Shown: piece after piece, positions 17,587 through 26,020 of the stretch
Layout: each line of letters starts with the position of its first letter
Position numbering within the stretch: position 1 is the stretch's first letter
Source: CAYVDH01 sp964450355
GTDB lineage: Bacteria > Bacteroidota > Bacteroidia > NS11-12g > UBA955
Reading direction: 5' to 3'
Length of the DNA stretch: 31,139 nt
Assembly: GCA_964450355.1 (NCBI GenBank)
Contig: CAYVDH010000020.1
Span: 1-31,139 of the forward strand
The notes under the pieces: generated by a model
Seen by the model: the letters and a program-made list of their open reading frames with translations, nothing else
Database searches by the model: none
What the model was told of the DNA's origin: nothing
Made by a program: the position numbers and the translations under genes

Positions 17587-19152
17587 TTATAATGGAATAT
17601 TACCGTGTTTTTTTCTAGGCAAATTTTTCACTTTATTTTCCAACATTTTGAAAGCTGTAATAAGTTTCATTCTTGTTTCTTCTGGAAACAATACTTCGTC
17701 TATAAATCCTCTTTCAGCAGCTCTGTATGGATTTGCAAATATTTCGGCATACTCTGCTTCTTTTTCTTTCCAAGCTTGGTTTTGGTCATTAGAATTGCTT
17801 ATTTCTTTTTTGAAAATTATTTCTGCAGCACCTTTTGCTCCCATTACTGCAATTTCAGCATTTGGCCATGCAAAATTCATGTCTGCGCCTATGTGTTTGC
17901 TATTCATCACATCGTATGCACCTCCGTATGCTTTTCGTGTTATCACCGTAATTCTAGGAACTGTAGCTTCACTGAATGCATACAGCAACTTTGCCCCATT
18001 AGTGATGATGGCATTCCATTCTTGATCTGTCCCTGGCAAAAATCCTGGAACATCTTCTAAAACTAAAAGTGGTATATTAAATGCATCACAAAATCTTACA
18101 AATCTGGCTCCTTTGGTAGATGAATGAACATCCAATACACCTGCTAAAAATGCTGGATTATTTGCAATTATACCAATGCTTCTTCCAGCTAATCTTGCAA
18201 ATCCAACTACAATATTTTCTGCAAAATTTTTGTGAACCTCCATAAACGAGCCTTCGTCCACTATTCCATCTATTACTTCTCTTATATCGTAAGGTTGGTT
18301 GGCATTTTCGGGCACAATGTTATTAAGTTGCTCCCTTAATTCATCTTGAATTTGATAGTCAAAATGAGGTGTTTTTTCTTCACAGTTTTGTGGAATGTAA
18401 CTCAATAATTTTTTCAACTGATTTAAACAATCAATTTCATTTGAAAAACTAAAATGTGCAACCCCTGACTTGGATGAATGCACCGAAGCTCCTCCTAATT
18501 GCTCACTTGTTACTTCCTCGTTCGTTACTGTTTTTACAACATTTGGTCCTGTAACAAACATGTAACTAGTATTTTCTACCATGCCAATGAAATCTGTAAT
18601 CGCAGGGGAATACACTGCTCCACCAGCACACGGCCCCATGATAGCGGATAATTGAGGAATCACTCCGCTGGCTAATGTATTTCTATAAAATATATCAGCA
18701 TACCCTCCAAGTGAAACCACACCCTCCTGAATTCTTGCACCACCACTGTCGTTTAACCCTATAATTGGTGCACCATTCTGCATTGCTAAATCCATTATTT
18801 TGCAAATTTTTTCAGCATGTGTTTCACTCAATGAACCTCCAAAAACTGTAAAATCTTGTGAAAACACATAGGTTAATCTTCCATTGATGGTTCCATATCC
18901 TGTAACTACTCCATCTCCTAACACTATCTGTTTTTCCATTCCAAAATCTTTGCTTCTATGAGTCACAAAAGCTCCAATTTCATTGAAACTATTTTCATCC
19001 ATTAAAAAATGAATTCTCTCTCTAGCTGTCAGTTTCCCTTTTTTATGTTGCGATTCTATCCTGTCTTTCCCTCCTCCAAGCAACGACTCTTCTCTTTTAT
19101 TGATTAACAATTCCCTTTTATTCATGGTATTTTTTTGACTATTTACACTCAT
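17587..19152 (-). CDS. Acyl-CoA carboxylase beta (carboxyltransferase) subunit, propionyl-CoA carboxylase type
   Basis: The product is 521 residues and carries both halves of the biotin-dependent carboxyltransferase fold. The N-terminal half has KGKLTARERI, VFSQDFTVFGGSLSE and NDSGGARIQEGV. The C-terminal half has VGFARLAGRSIGIIANNP, DVPGFLPGTDQE and KAYGGAYDVM. It transfers CO2 from carboxybiotin to an acyl-CoA. Length and motifs match PccB and methylmalonyl-CoA decarboxylase/carboxyltransferase alpha chains rather than two-subunit AccD. No biotin carboxylase or biotin carrier gene is in the window, so the partner must be elsewhere. The start could be the ATG at 19152 or a second at 19125, giving MNKRELLINKREESL. 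It heads a co-directional group with GT2 and aroC. Confidence 0.9.
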   Translation of the reverse strand: MSVNSQKNTMNKRELLINKREESLLGGGKDRIESQHKKGKLTARERIHFLMDENSFNEIGAFVTHRSKDFGMEKQIVLGDGVVTGYGTINGRLTYVFSQDFTVFGGSLSETHAEKICKIMDLAMQNGAPIIGLNDSGGARIQEGVVSLGGYADIFYRNTLASGVIPQLSAIMGPCAGGAVYSPAITDFIGMVENTSYMFVTGPNVVKTVTNEEVTSEQLGGASVHSSKSGVAHFSFSNEIDCLNQLKKLLSYIPQNCEEKTPHFDYQIQDELREQLNNIVPENANQPYDIREVIDGIVDEGSFMEVHKNFAENIVVGFARLAGRSIGIIANNPAFLAGVLDVHSSTKGARFVRFCDAFNIPLLVLEDVPGFLPGTDQEWNAIITNGAKLLYAFSEATVPRITVITRKAYGGAYDVMNSKHIGADMNFAWPNAEIAVMGAKGAAEIIFKKEISNSNDQNQAWKEKEAEYAEIFANPYRAAERGFIDEVLFPEETRMKLITAFKMLENKVKNLPRKKHGNIPL

Positions 19153-19223
19153 TTTTCTTGCAAATAACAGATTAAAATTTCAAAAAAACTACTTTTATAA
19201 TTCACAAATCTAAATCGAATTAA

Positions 19224-19264
19224 AAGCTTTGCAATGATTAAATCTTGTCATTTTATTAAAGCTT
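19224..19264 (-). terminator. Possible hairpin terminator downstream of the M1 aminopeptidase gene
   Basis: AAGCTTT (19224-19230) pairs with AAAGCTT (19258-19264), and AATGA (19233-19237) pairs with TCATT (19248-19252). This makes a two-part stem with a loop of 10 nt. In minus-strand RNA it is followed by a short TTTTAATT, so a weak terminator for the gene ending at 19393 is plausible. A separate exact dyad, TTGTAAA/TTTACAA with a 1-nt spacer (19311-19325), lies between. The rest of this 240-bp gap is AT-rich with no gene seen. Confidence 0.32.
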
Positions 19265-19392
19265 GTACACTATAACTAGCTAATTATTTCAGTTTTACTA
19301 GTCATCCTTATTGTAAATTTTACAACTGAAAAAACTCTTATTGTAAAAACATATTGAATTGATAAAAAAAAATTAGAAATTCTTTGTCATAT

Positions 19393-21738
19393 TCAATGTT
19401 GTACCACTATTCTTTTGTAACTAATAAATTCGTTGGATTGATGAACAACAATGTACTTCCCTGAACTGATACCAGTAGTTTCAATTGACAATTCCTGTTC
19501 TCCTTTTTTTAGAAAATATTCTTTTATCATCTCCCCTTTTAAGTTTAATATTTGAATAAACTCTCCTTCTTTGGCAACGCTATTAAACTCTATTTTCAAT
19601 TGGCTATCTACTGGATTTGGGCTCACTTTGAAGGTTTCAACATGTTGTATCAATTGCTTATTTGCTAAATTGTAATTTTTATAAGCAAATGCATAATCAC
19701 CCTTTTTGGCTGATTTTATGAGTACTTTACCCGTTCTATCTATCTTGTTACCAGTAGTCCATTGTGTATTTGAAGCTTGCCTCCAATAATCTCCTGGAAA
19801 TGCTCTGTACATCAATACCATGCTGTCTTCATGAGCTATTCTTAGGGTGTGATCCAAGTACGATGTTGAAAGATTGCTTAATGTTCTTCCATCGTATGTT
19901 AGTTCTAAATCAAATTCCAATGAATCGTTAAATATTCCATCTAAACTGTGGTATCTGTAATTACTTAACAAAGGCTGACTGGTTCTGTATTTTTCTGCAC
20001 CCACCCAATGGTGCTCTAATCTTATTAACGATGTGTCTTTTACTTTTTTAGGGTAAATTTTAGCAAAACATTCATCCAATATCACCGTTGTATTTTCAAA
20101 GATTAATACTGTTCTATCAGTAATGGCATCACTAATTTTTTCATTGTAATCTATGCAAGTAAATATTGGTTTAAATGGCAATTGCATTTTAAATGTATCT
20201 TCATATTGATTTATCAATACTGTTTTTGTTACAAACGTATTTTTATCTTTAAAGAAAAACACTTCGATAGGTAATTGTTTGTATAATTTTTCAGTAAATC
20301 TTGGCATTTGCCTTGTCACCAATTCAAATTCATGAATTTGATTATTCAAGTTATGTTTTTGTTTTTGAATCACAATGTGAGGAAATCCAGGTTCTTTTAC
20401 CCAATTTTCAAAAAAATGTTCCGCTAATTCATTCCCTCCATTAGATACAAACACTTGTTTCATGATGTCTGTATTGGCATTGCTATACCTGTATTTTTTC
20501 TGATAATCTTTACAAGCTTTAAAGAACAAAGAGTCTCCTACTACTCCTCTTAAACTGTGTATCACATCAGCCCCTTTTTTATACACATGGCTCCCATAAG
20601 TATTAGTCGTGGGTATATCTGTGATAGAAAACACTTGTCCATCGTTGATATGTGCCATTCTTAAAACATTTAAGTGGTTGCTTAAGATCGACTTTTTGTA
20701 TGCTTGCAACCCATATACTTTTTCATTAAAAAAATGTTCGCAATAACTTGCCCAACCCTCATTAAGCCACATGTCCTTTTCATGATCACAGGTAACATTG
20801 TTACCCCACCAATGGTGTGAAAGTTCATGAGCCATTAAGGTTTCATAGTTACTGCTTCCATCCGCAAAAGCCTTAGGATAAGTAATGTTTCCAGCATGTT
20901 CCATAGCTCCAGAACTGAAAGGAACAAAATTGTACCCAACCCTATTGTAAACTTGTGGTCCAAATGCTTCTTCAAATGCCTTTATTGCTAAATTCAAATT
21001 TTTAAAAGAATTTTTTACTTTTATTGAATCAGTTTCTAAGCAATGTAGCCAAACTGGAAATGATTTTTCTATGCCTTGGTATTGATTTTTTACAACACTG
21101 TATTTGCTTACAGATACCGAAGCTAAATAAGAAGACATAACGTTGGTTTCTTGGTAATGAAAAAACTTAGAATTCCCAATTTTTTGTTCACTTATTAACA
21201 CTCCATTACAAGCTGCTGTGTAATTTGTATCTGTTTCAATGTAAAAATCGTATTTGCTTTTCATGGTAAATTCATCAATGCAAGGAAACCAAGCCCTTCC
21301 ATATGAATGAGGATATACTTGAAAACCAACACCTAAATTAAAAGCATAATCGCCACTAAAGTAAAACCCTCCCCAACCACTAGGATCAGCAGCAGGAGTT
21401 CCTTGATAATATATAACAACTTGACACGAGTCTCCGGGTAAAAACAACCTAGTTAAATTGATGCTAATTTTATCTGGAGTTCTTTGGTACGCTGCATGTA
21501 CATTGTTTAAAAGTACAGAATCCACATTTAAATTACTTAAATCAAATAGTAAATAATCACTGCTCTTTATAAATTTTATAGAATGTTTACAGTATCCATT
21601 TATCTTTTTTAAGTTAAAATTTTTAATTTTTAAATGAATTTCAGTATTATTTACTTTTATACTATCCGACCTCATACCCATTGAATTTACCCCTACAAAC
21701 AGGGTTGATATGACAAGCAATTTTATATACATTTTCAT
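19393..21738 (-). CDS. Secreted M1-family zinc aminopeptidase with T9SS sorting domain
   Basis: From the ATG at 21738 the product is 781 residues (numbering from there). A signal peptide begins MKMYIKLLVISTLFVG. The M1 N-terminal beta domain covers about 30-225. The catalytic domain has SGAMEHAGNITYP (about 276-288), where the exopeptidase motif reads GAMEH instead of GAMEN. The zinc site HELSHHWWGN (His304, His308) is followed after 18 residues by Glu327 in LNEGWASY. YKKGADVIHSL carries the likely transition-state Tyr. The T9SS type A domain is at the end (FKVSPNPVDSQLKIEF, and a terminal GKYIVVHQ...YKRIVVQH). It should trim peptides outside the cell. The frame opens at a TTG (21759), but that codon lies inside a -7 element (21757-21764), so the first ATG is preferred. 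Confidence 0.92.
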   Translation of the reverse strand: MKMYIKLLVISTLFVGVNSMGMRSDSIKVNNTEIHLKIKNFNLKKINGYCKHSIKFIKSSDYLLFDLSNLNVDSVLLNNVHAAYQRTPDKISINLTRLFLPGDSCQVVIYYQGTPAADPSGWGGFYFSGDYAFNLGVGFQVYPHSYGRAWFPCIDEFTMKSKYDFYIETDTNYTAACNGVLISEQKIGNSKFFHYQETNVMSSYLASVSVSKYSVVKNQYQGIEKSFPVWLHCLETDSIKVKNSFKNLNLAIKAFEEAFGPQVYNRVGYNFVPFSSGAMEHAGNITYPKAFADGSSNYETLMAHELSHHWWGNNVTCDHEKDMWLNEGWASYCEHFFNEKVYGLQAYKKSILSNHLNVLRMAHINDGQVFSITDIPTTNTYGSHVYKKGADVIHSLRGVVGDSLFFKACKDYQKKYRYSNANTDIMKQVFVSNGGNELAEHFFENWVKEPGFPHIVIQKQKHNLNNQIHEFELVTRQMPRFTEKLYKQLPIEVFFFKDKNTFVTKTVLINQYEDTFKMQLPFKPIFTCIDYNEKISDAITDRTVLIFENTTVILDECFAKIYPKKVKDTSLIRLEHHWVGAEKYRTSQPLLSNYRYHSLDGIFNDSLEFDLELTYDGRTLSNLSTSYLDHTLRIAHEDSMVLMYRAFPGDYWRQASNTQWTTGNKIDRTGKVLIKSAKKGDYAFAYKNYNLANKQLIQHVETFKVSPNPVDSQLKIEFNSVAKEGEFIQILNLKGEMIKEYFLKKGEQELSIETTGISSGKYIVVHQSNEFISYKRIVVQH

Positions 21739-21746
21739 TATTAAAG

Positions 21747-21777
21747 TTGGAAAGTTCAAAGATAGGAATTATTTTTA
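21747..21777 (+). promoter_or_regulatory. Weak promoter candidate for the PKD-containing T9SS gene
   Basis: TTG (21747-21749) is followed after 20 nt by TATTTTTA (21770-21777), which has one mismatch to TAnnTTTG. A start would be predicted near 21784, 26 nt before the ATG at 21810. It shares the divergent region with the M1 aminopeptidase promoter, so the two could interfere. Confidence 0.3.
21757..21764 (-). promoter_or_regulatory. -7 element for the M1 aminopeptidase gene
   Basis: TATCTTTG on the minus strand matches TAnnTTTG. A TTA, not TTG, lies 18 nt upstream. It sits 18 nt before the ATG at 21738 and argues against using the TTG at 21759 as the start. Confidence 0.42.
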
Positions 21778-21809
21778 CACCTTAAAAATCAAAAAAAACT
21801 CTCCAATAA

Positions 21810-23174
21810 ATGACGAAAAAAATACTACTTATTGTTTCACTAACTTGTTATTACAACCTTGTTCAATCTCAAATTACCATAAGTCAAAACAACATGCCAA
21901 GCATTGGAGACACTATTCGATACTCCAATTCGCCTGTTGGAACCTTAAATTTTGCCAAAACTGGCACTAATTTTTCATGGGATTATTCAGGTTTGGGATT
22001 TACTAACCAAGAAGTCTATAAATTTCAAGCACTAACATCTACACCATATGCAACACTTGCTTTTAGTGGCATGCCTTTTGGCGCCATTGGCTACAAAGTA
22101 GCAGACAGCATTGGACAAGGACAAGTAGCTTTCAAAAATATTTATAACTTTTTTGAAAAACGTTCAACAGATTGGAGAGCTGTAGGAACAGGATTTACAC
22201 TTTCTGCTCTTCCATTTCCCGCAGGTGGAGTGTATAGCGACAAAGATGAAATTTATAAATTTCCACTCAATTACAACGATTTTGATTCTACAACATTTTC
22301 AGTAACTACTCCTTTAGGAAATCAATTTTTACAACTAGGAACATACAAACAAAAAGGTTATAGAAAAACAACCGTGGAAGGCTGGGGAACCATTACTACA
22401 CCCTATGCCAACAACGTATCTTGTTTAAAAATAAAATCCGAAATTACAGAAACAGATAGCTTAAAAATATCAACGCCAGCCTTCAACTTAGGATTCCCTA
22501 ACAACCGAATTGAGTACAAATGGCTAAGCACCACTGAAAAAATTCCAATTCTTGAAGTTGTTGGAAATCAGGTTGGCAATACTTTTGTTCCAATATCGAT
22601 AAGATACAGAGACAATTACAGAGCCAGTTTACCTAATCCCTTGTTACCTAAAGTAAGTTTTTCTGTCAATAAAAATTTGGGATTGGCAAACAAAGACACT
22701 TTCACCTTAATTAACAATACTACACCCACTATGGGAACCACTTATGCGTGGTCCATCACCCCAGCAACTGGCATAAGTTTTGTCAATGCTACAACTGCAA
22801 CTAGCAAAAACCCTCAAGTAGTATTTGCTAACCCAGGCACATACAATGTTAAATTAACAGCTACAAATTTTGTAGGAAGCAAAGATTCTACAGCATCCAA
22901 CATGATTACCGTTTCGGACAATTCATCTATTAGCCACCTAATCAATGACAACAATTACATTTATCCTAACCCTGTCATTGATTATTTAAACTTTAATCAC
23001 CCTGATTTTGAAGGTAAAACTGTAAAAATATTCAACCACAACGGCCAATTGATGTTTGAAACCATCATCAATAAACATTTAAATATCAATGTATCTGAAC
23101 TACCTGAAGGAAATTACTTGATGGTTATTACCAATCCAGATTTTATACTATACAATCAATTCATAAAACAATAA
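21810..23174 (+). CDS. Secreted PKD-domain protein with T9SS type A sorting domain
   Basis: This exported protein has 454 residues and an N-terminal signal peptide (KKILLIVSLTCYYN, cleavage near VQSQ). The first 250 residues are beta-rich with no recognised domain; they begin QITISQNNMPSIGDTI and mention no catalytic motif. A PKD domain lies at about 283-370 (NPGTYNVKLTATNFVGSKDS). The T9SS type A domain follows (YIYPNPVIDYLNF, and a terminal GNYLMVITN). Proteins of this layout occur widely in Bacteroidota, usually without known function. It is followed after 5 bp by the gingipain-like gene and then fabI, all in one direction. A weak promoter candidate is at 21747-21777. Confidence 0.85.
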   Translation: MTKKILLIVSLTCYYNLVQSQITISQNNMPSIGDTIRYSNSPVGTLNFAKTGTNFSWDYSGLGFTNQEVYKFQALTSTPYATLAFSGMPFGAIGYKVADSIGQGQVAFKNIYNFFEKRSTDWRAVGTGFTLSALPFPAGGVYSDKDEIYKFPLNYNDFDSTTFSVTTPLGNQFLQLGTYKQKGYRKTTVEGWGTITTPYANNVSCLKIKSEITETDSLKISTPAFNLGFPNNRIEYKWLSTTEKIPILEVVGNQVGNTFVPISIRYRDNYRASLPNPLLPKVSFSVNKNLGLANKDTFTLINNTTPTMGTTYAWSITPATGISFVNATTATSKNPQVVFANPGTYNVKLTATNFVGSKDSTASNMITVSDNSSISHLINDNNYIYPNPVIDYLNFNHPDFEGKTVKIFNHNGQLMFETIINKHLNINVSELPEGNYLMVITNPDFILYNQFIKQ

Positions 23175-23179
23175 TCAAA

Positions 23180-25135
23180 ATGAAAAAACAAATACTACTC
23201 ATTTTAGTCCTTATTTTTAACTTTAAATTACAAAGTCAGGTTGGGAAAAATTATGTATTAATGGTCAATGCAACTGCTGAATCTGACGGCATTACATTGA
23301 CATGGAAAGCTCAAAGTTTTTCAGGAAGTTACATCATTTACAAGCGCGACCAATTAAGCAATTACAATTGGGGTACAGCTATCGCCACTCTTCCCTCATC
23401 AGCTACCAGTTACAAAGATTTAACTGCTACCCCTGGAAAATCATTCGATTACAGAATCATCAAAACAGATGGTACAAACATTCTGTCTGGTGGATACATT
23501 TATGCTGGAAATGAATTAAAAGAAGTTCCATACAAAGGAGGAATTGTATTGATGATTGACAGCACTTACATCAGCTCACTTCAGTTTGAAATTGCAAGAT
23601 TGGAAAGCGATTTAATTAACGAAGGATGGAACGTGAGTAAATTATACATTGGAAGAAAGGAAATAGTAACAGATGTGAAAAACAAATTAAGAAATCACAT
23701 CATCAATTGGAACAAACCTACTACCTCACTTTTAATTTTAGGGCATGTTCCTGTACCATATTCTGGAGGATTTACAGGCGATGGAAGCAACTGGCCTCCA
23801 CCAGATGGACACGTGGAAGGCTTAGGCAATCACACTGGTGCATGGCCATGTGATGCCTATTATGGTGAACTTGATGGAGAATGGACAGATTCTGACATCA
23901 TCATGCTTACTGGCAATGACCCTCGCAATCACAACAACCAATACGATGGTAAATTTGACCAAACTAAACTCCCTAGTAAAATTGAATTAGAAGTGGGAAG
24001 AATTGATTTATACAACATGCCTGCCTTTGGATTATCCGATGTTGAATTGACAAAAAGATACTTAAACAGAAATCATTTATGGAGAACAGGACAAATACAA
24101 AGCATAGAAAGAGGGTTAATTGATGACAATTATACTGGACTGTCTTTGTCTGCAACAGGCTATAATAACTTTTCAGCCTTTTTTCCTATTGATAGTGTTT
24201 ATAACAACAAAGATTATTTTACAGAATTAAGAAATCAAAATTATTTGTGGAGTTTTGGTTGTGGAGGAGGGAGTTATACAAGCTGTAATGGAATTGGCGT
24301 AACCAATGATTTTAAAAACGATTCTTTAAAAAACATCTTTACCATCATGTCAGGTAGTTTTTTTGGGGATTGGGATGTCACTAATAACATACTCAGAGCA
24401 CCATTATGTAAAAATGCATTAGCTAATTTTTGGGGAGGCATTCCTAAGTGGTATATCCACACTATGGCTTTAGGAAAACATATTGGTTATGGAGCCAGAG
24501 AAAGTCAAAACAATACCACTTTCTACCTCAATGGTGGCTTTAATGGCTCTGACAATAAAATCCACATTGCTTTAATGGGCGATCCTACATTGTGTAACCG
24601 ACATTTACCTCCTACTACAGGACTAAAAGCTATCAGTCAGAACAAAATAGTAAAATTAACTTGGAATAAATCTTCAGGCAATTTTGATGGTTATGCCCTT
24701 TATAAATTGGATTCGAGCACCAATACTTATTACAGAGTTAACAACAAAATCATTACAGACACATTTTACAATGATTCAATGAATTTTCACACTGGGAATT
24801 ATTTGTATGTTGTTAAAACCATTAAAAAAGAAATCACGGCTTCTGGCTCATATTTCAACGTAGGAGCTGGTTCGATGGCAAGTGTATCACATATCAACTC
24901 ATTATCAAACAACACCTATATTCAATTAAAAGTATATCCAAATCCAACTCAAGGTGCAGTTACCATTGAAGGCTCTTACAAAAACATCAACTTATACGAC
25001 ATGCAAGGCAGAGAACTATTTTTCCAAATCCAAGACAACCAATTGGATATAAAATCTTTAGAAAAAGGAATTTACATTTTGAAAATAATCAACCAATACA
25101 ATCAAGAAATAACAACACCAATAATTAAACAATAA
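23180..25135 (+). CDS. Gingipain/caspase-like secreted protein with FN3 modules, catalytic dyad apparently absent
   Basis: The product has 651 residues. A signal peptide (1-19) is followed by an FN3-like module (about 23-105), then a gingipain-like core (about 118-475). This contains LLILGHVPVPYSGG, the metal-binding-looking DAYYGELDGEW, EVGRIDLYNMP and the hallmark closing motif ALMGDPTLCNR. A second FN3 module (about 482-570) and a T9SS type A domain (about 583-651, VYPNPTQGAV) follow. In gingipain R the catalytic residues sit in a GHGS loop and an ACVNGDF loop. By eye the matching loops here read GCGGGSYTSCNG (360-371) and SGSFFGDWD (391-399), so neither His nor Cys is kept. It may be a non-proteolytic caspase-like protein or use Cys361/Cys369. 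Function is unknown. It is probably co-transcribed with the 454-residue protein gene. Confidence 0.75.
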   Translation: MKKQILLILVLIFNFKLQSQVGKNYVLMVNATAESDGITLTWKAQSFSGSYIIYKRDQLSNYNWGTAIATLPSSATSYKDLTATPGKSFDYRIIKTDGTNILSGGYIYAGNELKEVPYKGGIVLMIDSTYISSLQFEIARLESDLINEGWNVSKLYIGRKEIVTDVKNKLRNHIINWNKPTTSLLILGHVPVPYSGGFTGDGSNWPPPDGHVEGLGNHTGAWPCDAYYGELDGEWTDSDIIMLTGNDPRNHNNQYDGKFDQTKLPSKIELEVGRIDLYNMPAFGLSDVELTKRYLNRNHLWRTGQIQSIERGLIDDNYTGLSLSATGYNNFSAFFPIDSVYNNKDYFTELRNQNYLWSFGCGGGSYTSCNGIGVTNDFKNDSLKNIFTIMSGSFFGDWDVTNNILRAPLCKNALANFWGGIPKWYIHTMALGKHIGYGARESQNNTTFYLNGGFNGSDNKIHIALMGDPTLCNRHLPPTTGLKAISQNKIVKLTWNKSSGNFDGYALYKLDSSTNTYYRVNNKIITDTFYNDSMNFHTGNYLYVVKTIKKEITASGSYFNVGAGSMASVSHINSLSNNTYIQLKVYPNPTQGAVTIEGSYKNINLYDMQGRELFFQIQDNQLDIKSLEKGIYILKIINQYNQEITTPIIKQ

Positions 25136-25142
25136 ACAATAT

Positions 25143-25964
25143 ATGATTTTAAAAGGAAAAAAAGGAATTATTTTTGGGGCTTTAGACACCAAATCCATTG
25201 CTTGGAAAGTTGCAGAACTTGCTCATGCAGAAGGAGCAGAATTTATTTTAAGCAATGCTCCAATTGCTTTACGTATGGGAACTATCAACGAATTAGCACA
25301 AAAAACAAATTCAGAAGTCATCGGATGTGATGTCAGTTTAAACGAAGATGTTGACAACCTCATTGACAAAGCCATTGCTAAATATGGCAAACTTGACTTT
25401 GTGCTTCACAGCATTGGAATGAGCTTGAATGTTCGCAAAAAAAATCCTTACAACGATTTGAATTATGATTTTATGCATAAAACGTTTGACATTTCAGCCA
25501 TATCATTTCACAGAGTCATGCAAACATTGATGAAAAAAGACGCAATGAATGAATGGGGAAGCATTTTAGCATTGAGTTACATTGCTGCTCAAAGAGTATT
25601 TCCAGATTACAATGAAATGGCTGAATCAAAAGCTTTATTAGAAAGTTTTGCGCGTAGCTTTGGATATCATTTCGGTAAAAGCAAAAAAGTAAGGGTTAAT
25701 ACCATAAGCCAAAGTCCAACTATGACTACCGCTGGAAGTGGTGTTGGAGGCTTTGATTCATTTTTCAGCTATGCAGATAAAATGAGTCCACTAGGAAATG
25801 CAAGCGCTGAAGATTGTGCCAAATATTGCATTTCATTGTTTAGTGATTACACTAGGTATGTCACTATGCAAAATTTATTTCATGATGGCGGTTTTAGTTA
25901 TACTGGAATCAGTAGTGACGTAATGGATATGGTAGCTCAAGCTGGCACGAATTCAAATTCGTAA
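25143..25964 (+). CDS. fabI: Enoyl-[acyl-carrier-protein] reductase (NADH), FabI type
   Basis: FabI reduces enoyl-ACP in the last step of each fatty-acid elongation cycle, in the cytoplasm. The 273-residue product has the SDR fold variant GIIFGALDTKSIAWKVAEL for the dinucleotide (with SIAW as in FabI), and DVSLNEDVDNLIDKA. The active site has Tyr146 (SYIAAQ), Tyr156 and Lys163 in YNEMAESKALLE. These match E. coli FabI Tyr146, Tyr156 and Lys163 by number as well as context. A segment rich in SPTMTTAGSGVGGF forms the substrate lid. It follows the gingipain-like gene by 7 bp, so it may share that transcript, although a separate promoter was not seen. It is closed by a strong terminator. Confidence 0.95.
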   Translation: MILKGKKGIIFGALDTKSIAWKVAELAHAEGAEFILSNAPIALRMGTINELAQKTNSEVIGCDVSLNEDVDNLIDKAIAKYGKLDFVLHSIGMSLNVRKKNPYNDLNYDFMHKTFDISAISFHRVMQTLMKKDAMNEWGSILALSYIAAQRVFPDYNEMAESKALLESFARSFGYHFGKSKKVRVNTISQSPTMTTAGSGVGGFDSFFSYADKMSPLGNASAEDCAKYCISLFSDYTRYVTMQNLFHDGGFSYTGISSDVMDMVAQAGTNSNS

Positions 25965-25983
25965 TAATTTACATTTGATAGGA

Positions 25984-26020
25984 TTAGCCCATTTGAACTA
26001 TTCATTTGGGCTAATTTTTT
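25984..26020 (+). terminator. Rho-independent terminator after fabI
   Basis: TTAGCCCA (25984-25991) and TGGGCTAA (26007-26014) form an 8-bp stem. A further TGAA/TTCA helix lies above a TT/TT internal loop, and six T follow (26015-26020). It ends fabI transcripts on the plus strand. The dnaX tail stop codon lies within the right arm of the stem, so convergent transcripts share this element. In minus-strand RNA the T-run becomes an A-run before the stem, so it is one-sided. Confidence 0.85.

Noticed and set aside
19287..19331. TTTCAGTT/AACTGAAA inverted repeat downstream of the M1 gene as a terminator
   Set aside because: The loop is long and no T-tract follows in either direction; the hairpin at 19224-19264 is a better but still weak candidate.
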